A stretch of DNA of 25,334 nucleotides. Source: CAZJYI01 sp964550025. Its GTDB lineage: Bacteria > Verrucomicrobiota > Kiritimatiellia > UBA8416 > CAYOBW01. Location of the stretch: the NCBI GenBank assembly GCA_964550025.1, contig CAZJYI010000152.1, positions 1 to 25,334 on the forward strand. Direction: 5' to 3'. The notes beneath the pieces were generated by a model. The model was not told the DNA's origin. It did no database searches and worked only from the letters and a program-made list of their open reading frames with translations. Made by a program: the position numbers and the translations under genes. Every line of letters starts with the position of its first letter. Within the stretch, counting starts at the first letter, position 1. Shown in pieces: positions 16,453 to 24,192 of this stretch.

Positions 16453-17565
16453 TCAGTGCCCCCGCACCCCCAGCCCCAGCTTCTCCCGGCAGTAGGTCAG
16501 GCTGCGTTCCAGTTCGCTCTTCTGGTACGCCCGCTGGGCTTCCTTGCGATCGACGCCCTCGGGCGGCTTGTAGCGCTCGATGGGCTTGCCCTTCTTGGCC
16601 ATGGCTATGAATGCCGCCAGGTCGCTGCCGCGCGCCTCGGGGTAGGGTTTCCAGAAGTCGGCCTTCTCGAACGGAATCGACTTCTGATACTGCGAGATGG
16701 TCTCTACGTGCACAGGGACGGTGGGGCAGAGTCGGGCGAAGATGCGAAAGTACTTCTCCCAGTCTACGACACCTTCGCCCATCGCGGTCCACCTTGCCAT
16801 CGCACCGTCGTCGGTCGTCCAGACCATCGTGTCCCGCACGCTCGTGCAGGCCGTGTACTTGCCCACGATCTCCAGGTTGACGACCGGGTCTTCCAGCGTC
16901 CACGCCGCGTTGCCCGGGTCGAGATTGGCGCCGACGTAGTCCGGGCCGGCCGCTTCGATCAGGTCCACCAGCTCGTGCGCCTGCATGTCGCCGGCGTGGT
17001 TTTCCACGGCGATCTTGATCCCGGCGTCCAGCGCCCGGCTGCGTTCCGCCTTGAGCACCTTGACCGTGTCCGCGATGCGTGCGCGGATGCCGCCTTCGCT
17101 CAGGCGGTCGCGCCCGTTGCCGAGAATGCAGCGGAACACGGGAGATCCCAGCGCCTGGGCCATGCGGATGCCGAGCGCGAGATGCTCCTCTGCCGTGCCC
17201 CAGTCCTTCCTGAACGACACCGAGGTGGGGCAGATGCTCCAAGACCCCAGGTAGAGGCGCAGCCCCAGGTCCGTCGCCCGCTTCCGGAGACCGCCGAGGT
17301 ACGCATCGTCGTGGCTCTTGAAGGGCTTGAGGTCCGAGATAAACAGCGAGTCGACCTGTAGCTTCGCGGCATAGTCGATCAACTGGTCCGCGTCCCAGCC
17401 AAAGGCGCGTACGGCGAAGTTGTCGATGCCGAGCAGCAGCCGGGGAGGGGAGGAGGCGGTTCTCTCTTTTGCATGCGTATTGGCGCCAAGTGCCGCCGAC
17501 GCCAGGGCTAGCGTCTTGACGATATCACGCCGCGTCAGGCCGAGCGCAGTATGTGTTGCTTTCAT
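16453..17565 (-). CDS. Tat-exported sugar phosphate isomerase/epimerase-like protein
   Basis: A 370-residue TIM-barrel protein of the AP-endonuclease-2/xylose-isomerase-like family. A Tat signal opens it (LTRRDIVKTLALASAALG), so it is probably exported folded. Barrel motifs include the metal-ligand segments IAVENHAGD, VGANLDPGNA and VHVETIS. Such proteins isomerise or epimerise sugars or inositol-type polyols. It diverges from the oxidoreductase gene across a 324-base region holding a REP pair; the two enzyme types commonly act together on oxidised sugars in PVC genomes. It converges with the ATPase-Toprim gene, with a 69-base gap. The substrate is unknown. No strong Shine-Dalgarno is seen. 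Confidence 0.85.
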   Translation of the reverse strand: MKATHTALGLTRRDIVKTLALASAALGANTHAKERTASSPPRLLLGIDNFAVRAFGWDADQLIDYAAKLQVDSLFISDLKPFKSHDDAYLGGLRKRATDLGLRLYLGSWSICPTSVSFRKDWGTAEEHLALGIRMAQALGSPVFRCILGNGRDRLSEGGIRARIADTVKVLKAERSRALDAGIKIAVENHAGDMQAHELVDLIEAAGPDYVGANLDPGNAAWTLEDPVVNLEIVGKYTACTSVRDTMVWTTDDGAMARWTAMGEGVVDWEKYFRIFARLCPTVPVHVETISQYQKSIPFEKADFWKPYPEARGSDLAAFIAMAKKGKPIERYKPPEGVDRKEAQRAYQKSELERSLTYCREKLGLGVRGH

Positions 17566-17631
17566 GGGCAGAAGACTAACGGTTTGAGCGTTGGGAATCC
17601 AGTGCGGAGCCAGTCGTTTTGCGGCCGGGCC

Positions 17632-17795
17632 GGTAGCGCCGGCTTTCAGCCGGTGAAATGTCCCGCCGGCTTTCCTGCCGGCGTGGCGTGGCGCGGCCCG
17701 GGCGAGGAGCCATGACGGGGTGATGCAGGCGGACCGGGGGCACGGGCCGGCAGGATGTCGACCCCACTCGTCACCGGCTGAAAGCCGGCGCTACC
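17632..17795. repeat. Inverted pair of a second GTAG-type REP family
   Basis: The 25-base unit at 17632-17656 is repeated as an exact inverted copy at 17771-17795 (25 of 25). Each unit is a hairpin (CCGGCT-TTC-AGCCGG core) with GTAG at its outer foot (17633-17636; CTAC at 17791-17794). The sequence is unrelated to the 2704-2807 pair, so this is a second REP family. A further hairpin, CGCCGGC-TTTCCT-GCCGGCG (17664-17683), lies inside the pair. It sits in the divergent promoter region between the isomerase and oxidoreductase genes. Confidence 0.8.
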
Positions 17796-17812
17796 CGTAG
17801 CGAAGGCGGATC

Positions 17813-17841
17813 TTGCCGTTCCTACTCGTCTTTCCTATTAT
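17813..17841 (+). promoter_or_regulatory. Sigma70-like promoter for the oxidoreductase gene
   Basis: TTGCCG (17813-17818) and TATTAT (17836-17841) are separated by exactly 17 bases, matching the -35 and -10 consensus at 4/6 and 5/6 positions. Transcription would start near 17848, about 40 bases before the ATG at 17890. It lies just outside the REP pair. Confidence 0.5.
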
Positions 17842-17889
17842 GTCTCCCCGGCTATGGTACATCCGATGATCGAAACGGGGAGAAAGACG

Positions 17890-19221
17890 ATGCCTTCAGA
17901 CCGCAATATTACCCGCCGCGCGTTCCTTGCCAGTGCCGCAACCGTCGCCACTTTCTCTGCCGTGCCGAGACATGTCGTCGGCGGGCCCGGTGAAACCCCG
18001 CCCAGCGAACGGCTCAACATAGCGGGCGTCGGGGTGGGGGGGATGGGGCACGGCGACATTCAGCGCGTGGGCAAGGAGAACATCTACGCGCTGTGCGACG
18101 TCGATGCCCGGCACGCCGCCAGGAGTTTCAAGAAGTTCCCCAAGGCGAAGGTGTACAAGGACTTTCGCGTCATGCTCGACAAAGAGAAGAGCATCGACGC
18201 CGTGATGTGCGCCACCCCCGATCACAACCACGCGGTGGTGACCATGGCGGCCCTGAAGCGCGGGAAGCACGTCTATTGCCAGAAGCCGCTGACGCATTCG
18301 GTCCACGAGGCGCGCGAGGTTGCCAAGGCCGCGAAGGAGGCCGGCGTGGCAACGCAGATGGGGAACCAGGGCCAGGCCACGGAGGGCGCCCGCGTATTGC
18401 AGGAGATGATCATGGACGGCGCCATCGGCACGGTCAGCGAGATCCACGGCTGGACCAACCGGAAACGCTTTATCACGCCCAGGGGACTGCCGCGCCCCAA
18501 AGACACGCCGCCCGTGCCCGAGACGCTCGAGTGGGACCTGTGGCTGGGGCCGGCGCCGGACAGGCCCTACCATCCCACGTACCTGCCCTTCCGGTGGCGT
18601 AGCTGGTGGGACTTCGGGACGGGGGTGCTGGGCGATATAGGTTGCCACAACTTCTCCTCAATCTACAAAGCCCTGAAGCTCGGAGCGCCGTCGACCATCG
18701 AAGCCTGCTCGAGCAACGACCAGGCGCCGGAGGAGATTCGCAGGGAGTCGGCACCGGTCTCATCCATCGTGCGCTTCACGTTCCCCGAAAAGGAAGGGCG
18801 GCCCGCCGTCAAGCTGACCTGGTGGGACGGCGGAATGATGCCGCCGCGTCCGGTGGAGCTGGAGCCCAACCGCAGAATGGGCGGGGGCGACGGCATGCTC
18901 TACATCGGCGACAAGGGCAAGATCCTCGGCCACCGCCTCATTCCCGAAAAACGCATGAAGGAGTATGGCCGTCCGCCCAAGGTGCTGCCCCGCTCGCCGG
19001 GGCATTACCAGGAGTGGATCCGGGCCTGCAAGGGCGGGGAACCCGCCGGTTCCAATTTCGTCGATCATGCGGGTGCTCTGACCGAGATCGTCTTGCTCGG
19101 CAACATCGCCATCCGCACGCGCAAGTACCTCGAATGGGATCCCGTCAGAATGTGTTTCCCCAACGCTCCCGAAGCGGATGCCTACATCAACCCCCCGTAC
19201 CGGGAGGGCTGGAGCCTGTAG
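17890..19221 (+). CDS. Tat-exported Gfo/Idh/MocA-family oxidoreductase
   Basis: A 443-residue protein; ATG 17890 is fixed by GGGGAG (17877-17882) seven bases upstream. A Tat signal, ITRRAFLASAATVATFSAVP, precedes the Rossmann fold: the NAD(P)-binding motif GVGVGGMG, then YALCDVD, ATPDHNHA, and catalytic Lys in YCQKPLTHS. The C-terminal dehydrogenase domain has WDLWLGPAPDRPYHPTY, WWDFGTGVLGDIGCHN and YINPPYREGWSL. This subfamily is greatly expanded in Planctomycetes and relatives and acts on sugars or inositols, probably in the periplasm or with pre-bound cofactor. The divergent isomerase gene suggests a shared pathway. The exact substrate is unknown. Confidence 0.92.
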   Translation: MPSDRNITRRAFLASAATVATFSAVPRHVVGGPGETPPSERLNIAGVGVGGMGHGDIQRVGKENIYALCDVDARHAARSFKKFPKAKVYKDFRVMLDKEKSIDAVMCATPDHNHAVVTMAALKRGKHVYCQKPLTHSVHEAREVAKAAKEAGVATQMGNQGQATEGARVLQEMIMDGAIGTVSEIHGWTNRKRFITPRGLPRPKDTPPVPETLEWDLWLGPAPDRPYHPTYLPFRWRSWWDFGTGVLGDIGCHNFSSIYKALKLGAPSTIEACSSNDQAPEEIRRESAPVSSIVRFTFPEKEGRPAVKLTWWDGGMMPPRPVELEPNRRMGGGDGMLYIGDKGKILGHRLIPEKRMKEYGRPPKVLPRSPGHYQEWIRACKGGEPAGSNFVDHAGALTEIVLLGNIAIRTRKYLEWDPVRMCFPNAPEADAYINPPYREGWSL

Positions 19222-19265
19222 ATCCACCGGGGGTGTACAGGAAAGGCCGTCGGGGTATGGGAGAC

Positions 19266-19414
19266 CGATTGGCGATTGTCGATTGATGATTGTCGATGGC
19301 GGAAGTGAGAGCAACATACGGAGCTTTGCGCTGCTCAGACGCAGGGCTCCTAATCCTTTGATCGTCACCCTCACACATCGAAAATCGGCAATCGCCGATC
19401 GCCAATCATCAATC
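19266..19414. repeat. Imperfect inverted repeat rich in GATTG units
   Basis: GATTGATGATTGTCGAT (19281-19297) returns as an inverted copy at 19398-19414 with one mismatch in 17. The left arm region also contains direct GATTG repeats (GATTGGCGATTGTCGATTGATGATTG spans 19267-19292). The element fills the gap between the converging oxidoreductase and GH16 genes. It may be a small non-autonomous repeat or a degenerate palindromic element; no target-site duplication is evident. Confidence 0.55.
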
Positions 19415-19448
19415 ACAGGTGCTACAGGCATTCTCCGGGACGAGTGCT

Positions 19449-20282
19449 CTATCGTGTCCCGTCCAGCGGCTTTGCCTTCATCACCGCGCGCCCTGTCTTC
19501 TTGTCGACCAGGTCGTAGACGCGTACGTAGTCGGTGAGGAACTCGTCAGGCAGGTTGGCCTTTCGGACGTCGCCCGCCCAGCCTTTGAACTTTGCTTCGT
19601 CGCTGAGTTTGATGTACAACGGCACCTGGCAGACGCCGCCTGCATCGGTGCGCCACGTCTCTTTGCCGTCCACGTAGAACACGTACTCGTCCGGCGTCCA
19701 CAGCAGCCCGAAAGTGTGGAAGCCCTTCATGACGCCCGGCACCTTGGCAACGTTGCCTTTCGATTTGTGGTCTTTCCCGTACCCGTCCCAGTGCAGGGTG
19801 TGCTGCACGCGATCGTCCATCCAGGGCTTCTCCATGATGTCGACCTCCGTGCCGTCGCGCCCCCCGTTGCCGATTTTGCCGACTCCGTTGTTGTACATCC
19901 AGAAGGCGGTCCAGTGCCCCGCACTCCTTTGCAGCCGTATGCGGGCCACGAAATAGCCGAAGGCCTTCTCGTACTTCTTCTTCGTACGGACGCACGCATT
20001 GTAGTACTTGCCGCCTTCGTGGAGCGTCTTGATGGCCAGGTTCCCTTTGCCGTCCAGGTCCACCGCCTTTCGGGACCACCAGGCATCGCGCCGCTTGTAC
20101 TCCGGCACGTCCCACTTCGTTGCGTCCAGGGTCGTGCCGTCGAACTCGTCGTGCCAGACGAGCTTCCACTCCTGCCCCTTCGGCGCCGGCGGCAAGGCGT
20201 CGGGCGGAGAAACGGGTGCGGCGCCGGCCGTTGCCGCCAGGATGACTATGGGGCTGAGAGTGACGATGGTGCCAATCTGCAT
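19449..20282 (-). CDS. Secreted glycoside hydrolase family 16 enzyme
   Basis: A 277-residue protein with an N-terminal signal peptide (about residues 1-21, ending ATAGAA). The GH16 signature is clear: LVWHDEFDG at the start, the catalytic ExDxxE motif E146-V-D-I-M-E151, HTFGLLWTPDEYVFYVDGKETWRT, and a terminal YVRVYDL strand. GH16 enzymes cut beta-1,3/1,4-glucans or sulfated galactans (laminarin, agar, carrageenan, porphyran) with retention. The family member type cannot be fixed here, though the YNACVRTKKKYEKAFGYFVARI segment is typical of marine-type galactanases and laminarinases. AGGAG lies seven bases before the ATG. It is the last gene of a minus-strand cluster, 132 bases after the serpin. 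Confidence 0.93.
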   Translation of the reverse strand: MQIGTIVTLSPIVILAATAGAAPVSPPDALPPAPKGQEWKLVWHDEFDGTTLDATKWDVPEYKRRDAWWSRKAVDLDGKGNLAIKTLHEGGKYYNACVRTKKKYEKAFGYFVARIRLQRSAGHWTAFWMYNNGVGKIGNGGRDGTEVDIMEKPWMDDRVQHTLHWDGYGKDHKSKGNVAKVPGVMKGFHTFGLLWTPDEYVFYVDGKETWRTDAGGVCQVPLYIKLSDEAKFKGWAGDVRKANLPDEFLTDYVRVYDLVDKKTGRAVMKAKPLDGTR

Positions 20283-20414
20283 GGAACGACTCCTCGGTAT
20301 GTGGACTTGTTGGCCGATCTTACGGTAGCCCTCCGCCGCGGCGGACGGAAGCGGGCTTCCCGGGAATACGGCGCATTCATGCCGTGTCAGTGTGTATGTA
20401 TCGACAGAACGCCC

Positions 20415-21551
20415 TCACTCCTCCGGTTCCGCCAGCCTCCCCATGAACAGGATGCTGCCGGTGCTGTTTTCGCGAATGGTGAACAGGAACGGGTGATCGG
20501 CGCGGAAGACCGGTGCGGGGCGCGGTCTGGCGGCTGAGCGCAAACCCATCACAACGGCCGTCGCGGCAGCCGCCTCCGTGCCTTTCTCGTCGACGGCCAC
20601 GAAGGCCTGGTGCAGTACGGCCTGGATGAAGAGGTCGCGCGTTCCGTCCATGCCGGCGAAGTTGGCCTTTGTGGGGTTGAATGCATCACGCATTCCCATC
20701 TTGGCGAGCACCTCCCCCAGGGCGAACGGCGATTTCATTTCGAAACGCGGCAGATAGACGCGGACCTTCTGCTTTTTCGCCAAGCCCGTCCACTTGGTGA
20801 ATTGCGCGGGCGAGAGCTTCGCCTCCAGCTTCGCCAGCCCGTCGGCCTGGCGGGGCAAGATGACGACCATTGACAGTTCTCCGTCGCCGTAGGGAAGCTC
20901 GAGGACCTGGATGCCGTTCCCCTCCGCGTAGCCGAACCTCCCCTCCTGGTACATCAGTGGAACCTGTCTTGTTCTGCCGTCCGCCATGGTGAACGGGGCG
21001 TCCTTCGTGGCGGCCTTCTTGAACTGGGATTGCCAGTCTCCCTTGAAGTAGATCGCGTTGGTCAGCACCAGCCGCGTGAGGGCGTTGAGAATGCCTTTGG
21101 GGATCAACTCCTTGATCATGCCCTCGGTCATTCTCTCGGTCCACCCGTTGATCTGCCTGCGCGCGGCTTCGCATGTCCCGGAGTAGCTCACCTGCGTAAT
21201 GTTGACACCGTAGAACCGCTTCACCTGTGCCAGATAGTCTCTCAGGAACGGGTACCCCGAGTGGGGCCAAAGCGCGTTGGCCACACGTAGAGCGACTTTG
21301 CCGTCCTTCTGTGTCGCCGTGTCCCCCCGGGCGCCGGCGTAGGTCATGGCCAGTGCCGTCGAAATGCTGTACGGCGAGAAGAACAGGTTGCCATCCTCTA
21401 CTGCCAGTCGAGCGTACAGATCCAGGGCAAACGCGGCGTTGCCGCGGGCCAGTTTGTCGAGCTCGGCGTCACGCGGCGCGGCTGCCAATCCCGGCGATGC
21501 GACTCCCGCGAACAGCGTGACCGCAAGTCCTGCGAGCATAGCTTTCTTCAT
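20415..21551 (-). CDS. Secreted serpin with Arg-Ser reactive bond and missing helix-D region
   Basis: A 378-residue serine protease inhibitor with a signal peptide (cut near residue 23-24, GLAAA). Family landmarks: NLFFSPYSISTALAMTYAGARG, LVLTNAIYFKGDW, the hinge VDEKGTEAAAATA (320-332), ADHPFLFTIRENSTGSILFMGR at the end. Counting from G324 as P15, the scissile bond is R338-S339, which predicts inhibition of trypsin-like proteases. About 40 residues that normally follow GARGxTAxQ (end of helix C to helix D) are absent: Q81 runs directly into KDG near 21309. AAGGAGGA precedes the ATG. It lies between two glycosidase genes on the same strand and probably shields exported enzymes or the cell from foreign proteases. 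Confidence 0.92.
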   Translation of the reverse strand: MKKAMLAGLAVTLFAGVASPGLAAAPRDAELDKLARGNAAFALDLYARLAVEDGNLFFSPYSISTALAMTYAGARGDTATQKDGKVALRVANALWPHSGYPFLRDYLAQVKRFYGVNITQVSYSGTCEAARRQINGWTERMTEGMIKELIPKGILNALTRLVLTNAIYFKGDWQSQFKKAATKDAPFTMADGRTRQVPLMYQEGRFGYAEGNGIQVLELPYGDGELSMVVILPRQADGLAKLEAKLSPAQFTKWTGLAKKQKVRVYLPRFEMKSPFALGEVLAKMGMRDAFNPTKANFAGMDGTRDLFIQAVLHQAFVAVDEKGTEAAAATAVVMGLRSAARPRPAPVFRADHPFLFTIRENSTGSILFMGRLAEPEE

Positions 21552-21602
21552 CGTTCGGATTCCTCCTTTTCGCTCGACAGACGTCTGCCGTGCGCACCGT
21601 CT

Positions 21603-23966
21603 TCAGAGATTCGTCACAAAGCCCACTGGTTTCACCTCCGTCCCATCGGCCATCCGGTACGGCCTGCTGCCGAAGTTGACGGTGATGACGGTGCCGTTGG
21701 CAAAGGCGGTCTGCTGCACGCTGCGGTCGGGCGTCAGGATGCGGTGATCGGTCATTTCGCTGTAGCCCGTTGCGCGGGCGATGGGACAGGTGTCGCGGTA
21801 ACTGCGGGCAAAGCGCGCCCTGTTCCGGTTCCAGAGATTCCGGTTGAACATGAACATGGGCGGTGTGCCGTAGAGCGCGTTGAAGAGGTCGCGCTTGTCC
21901 CAGAGGGCCGGCAGTTTGTTGTTGTAGTCGCCCCAGTACCACTGGGCGACCACGCAATCGTGGTACACGAGCTCCCACAGCGGCAGCCGGTACTCGTGAC
22001 CAACCTGGAACTTCGCCACCCGCTTCGGCACCTCGTCCCAGATCTCCGCCATGCGCCGTCCGGCGTCGGGGACGCGGAAGGGGCCCAGACTCAGCATGCC
22101 CTCGAAGTAGTGCAGGTAGGGGACGGATGCCTCGTGTCCTGTTTCGCTGCCCGTGACCAGCTTCGCTTCCTCCGACATGAAGCGCAGCAGTTCCATCTTC
22201 CACTTGCGGCTTTCGCTGCGCGTCATGGGATGGTCGGGGTGGTAGCACTCGCGCCAGGACGACGCCGTCGTGGTGTCGATGAAGCGACAGCGGTAGGGAT
22301 GCGTCTTGAGCTCTTCCAGGACGCGCTTTCGGGCGTAGTCCGGCGCGCGCTTATCGCACAGGACCGCGCACGGATACATCACGCCGTCCTTGCCCTTCAC
22401 ACGCCAACCGGCGCGCGGGCGTCCGTGCTCGTCGAGCATGATGTCGTGTGGAAAGCCCTCCTGCGTCCAGTCCCCGTGGCTCCGGTGCAGCTTCGTCTTC
22501 ACGATCTCCGGGTCCATCAGGTCCTGGTAGATGTCATAGCGGCTGGTCAGAACCCCCGGCATGGCGTTCAGCGCTTTGAGTTGTTCTGGCGACCGGCGGT
22601 TGCTCCACAGGATGCGTTCGATGCCTGCGGTCTGCATCTCCTTGACGATTCCGACGGCATCCCTGTCCCAGCACCACACGTTGACGGCGCCGATGAGCAG
22701 GTCGACGTTGGGGTTCTTCTGGCGCTTCTCCGCCAGTGTCTTAAACAGGCCGGTCGCCTTTGCATGGGCCCTATACCGCTTGCACATGGCCACGTGTCCG
22801 CCCTTGTCGAAGAAGACAAACCGCAGCTTTCGCGCGTAGCCGGCTTCGCCGCGCTGCGGCTCCCACAGCGGCGCCACGTGTAGGTTGCCTTTCTCGCGGC
22901 GCATGCGGATGCGCGCGTCGTCCGGCGTCTCGATGATGCCCATATGACCGGCGTCGCCGTCGGTGACACCCCAGAACCCCATACAGATCCCGTGACCGCC
23001 GTAGGCGATCAGCGTGTGTTCCGGCGCAGCGGGGTCGTCCACGGGGTACGAGATCCCCTCGTTCATCGGCACGATCAGCCGCATGCCCGGGCGCGTGGCG
23101 AACGCCTGGGGGTAGTATACGGGCGAGCTCATCTCGCCTCGGCCGTCGAGCGTCAGCTTCAACTCGGGAGCATCGGATTCAACCGCCAGTCGAAGTGCGA
23201 ACTCTATCCCGGTAACGGGGTGGAGCCAGGTTGCTTCGAGCTCGCGCCCCACGGCTTTCGCGTCGAGCAGTAGTCCGGCGGCGCCCGCGGTGAGCTGGTT
23301 CCATGTGCTTCCCGTGCGCCGGTCCTTCACGCTGAAGCTTCCGTCACGCGTGTCGAGAGCGACGGAGATCGCGGCGTTGCCGATCTTCAACGCTCGCGGG
23401 AGACCGGCGGGCCGGCGGTCCTTGATGTTCCCTTCGCTCACGACGGAGAACGCGTCCAAATGTACGGTCGCCGGGCCATGCCCGATCAGGCGCGGGACGA
23501 TATCCGTGACCCCCGCGGGAACAATCAGCCGGGAGCGTACGTGCGCCCAGTCGCTCCTGCCCGACACCGTACGCGCCGCGGCGGCCCACTCGACGGCCTT
23601 CTTACCGTCATACAGGATGGCGCAGAGCGTGGCCGTGCCGCTTCCGACAGCCTTCAACCGGCCCTCCAGCAGGAACATGTCGCCGGGCTTCACGGGGAGG
23701 CGGGCAGTCGGTTGCAGGCTCCAGTCGCGCTGCCCGGTATGCGTGATTCGCGCGGCGTTGCGCCCTTCCGCGGCGCCATCCGTCTCGACGGTCAGGTGGC
23801 CGGCGTCATTGCCGTCACGGCACCACAGCCCGTTCCATTCGGCGGGCTTCCCGCCTGATACCGCCTCAAAGCCGCCGTTCGGAACGAGGTTGTCGGCGGC
23901 GGGAGTGGCGAGTGACAGGAGGCAAAAAAGGACCAGCGCCGTGACAGACGAAATACGTGCATTCAT
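21603..23966 (-). CDS. Secreted glycosidase-like protein (GH101/GH129-type barrel) with N-terminal carbohydrate-binding-like domain
   Basis: The ATG at 23966 gives 787 residues with a signal peptide (MNARISSVTALVLFCLLSLA, ending TPAA) and GAGGA upstream; the open frame beyond it is Pro/His-rich and not coding-like. Residues about 24-165 look like a CBM_4_9-type galactose-binding sandwich (NLVPNGGFEAVSGGKPAEW). A beta-sandwich follows, then a TIM barrel with YRCRFIDTTTASSWRECYHPDHPMTR and LVTGSETGHEASVPYLHYFEG. D564 and E608 or E612 are candidate catalytic acids by analogy with GH101/GH129 and DUF5696-like proteins. Family placement is tentative and the substrate unknown. It is the first gene of a minus-strand cluster with the serpin (51-base gap) and GH16. 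Confidence 0.7.
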   Translation of the reverse strand: MNARISSVTALVLFCLLSLATPAADNLVPNGGFEAVSGGKPAEWNGLWCRDGNDAGHLTVETDGAAEGRNAARITHTGQRDWSLQPTARLPVKPGDMFLLEGRLKAVGSGTATLCAILYDGKKAVEWAAAARTVSGRSDWAHVRSRLIVPAGVTDIVPRLIGHGPATVHLDAFSVVSEGNIKDRRPAGLPRALKIGNAAISVALDTRDGSFSVKDRRTGSTWNQLTAGAAGLLLDAKAVGRELEATWLHPVTGIEFALRLAVESDAPELKLTLDGRGEMSSPVYYPQAFATRPGMRLIVPMNEGISYPVDDPAAPEHTLIAYGGHGICMGFWGVTDGDAGHMGIIETPDDARIRMRREKGNLHVAPLWEPQRGEAGYARKLRFVFFDKGGHVAMCKRYRAHAKATGLFKTLAEKRQKNPNVDLLIGAVNVWCWDRDAVGIVKEMQTAGIERILWSNRRSPEQLKALNAMPGVLTSRYDIYQDLMDPEIVKTKLHRSHGDWTQEGFPHDIMLDEHGRPRAGWRVKGKDGVMYPCAVLCDKRAPDYARKRVLEELKTHPYRCRFIDTTTASSWRECYHPDHPMTRSESRKWKMELLRFMSEEAKLVTGSETGHEASVPYLHYFEGMLSLGPFRVPDAGRRMAEIWDEVPKRVAKFQVGHEYRLPLWELVYHDCVVAQWYWGDYNNKLPALWDKRDLFNALYGTPPMFMFNRNLWNRNRARFARSYRDTCPIARATGYSEMTDHRILTPDRSVQQTAFANGTVITVNFGSRPYRMADGTEVKPVGFVTNL

Positions 23967-24094
23967 TGTCTTCCTCGTCTTGTTTGCAGCCGTGGAAGGC
24001 CGTTCCAGGCATGACGGCGATGCAAGCACAGGCGAAGGGTGAAAGCAAGTGGTATGTGGAATGGGGCGGACCGGCCGACGCTGCAAGTGAGGAA

Positions 24095-24132
24095 CGAGTA
24101 AGGGTGGCGGGCAAGGGTGCGAGTAAGGGTGG
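24095..24132. repeat. Short direct repeats between divergent genes
   Basis: CGAGTAAGGGTGG occurs at 24095-24107 and 24120-24132, with a related copy CGGGCAAGGGTG between them, giving three units of 12-13 bases. They lie in the region shared by the minus-strand glycosidase gene and the plus-strand Hsp33 gene. They could be regulator-binding direct repeats or simple slippage products. Confidence 0.6.
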
Positions 24133-24154
24133 TGGGATCGTGCCCGGGTCTGAC

Positions 24155-24183
24155 TTGTCATCCGCCCGTTCCGTAGGTACTAT
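24155..24183 (+). promoter_or_regulatory. Possible sigma70-like promoter for hslO
   Basis: TTGTCA (24155-24160, 5/6) and TACTAT (24178-24183, 4/6) are spaced by exactly 17 bases. Transcription would begin about 24190, only a few bases before the ATG at 24193, implying a leaderless or nearly leaderless mRNA; no Shine-Dalgarno is visible before the ATG, which fits. Confidence 0.4.
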
Positions 24184-24192
24184 CCCCGTCTC

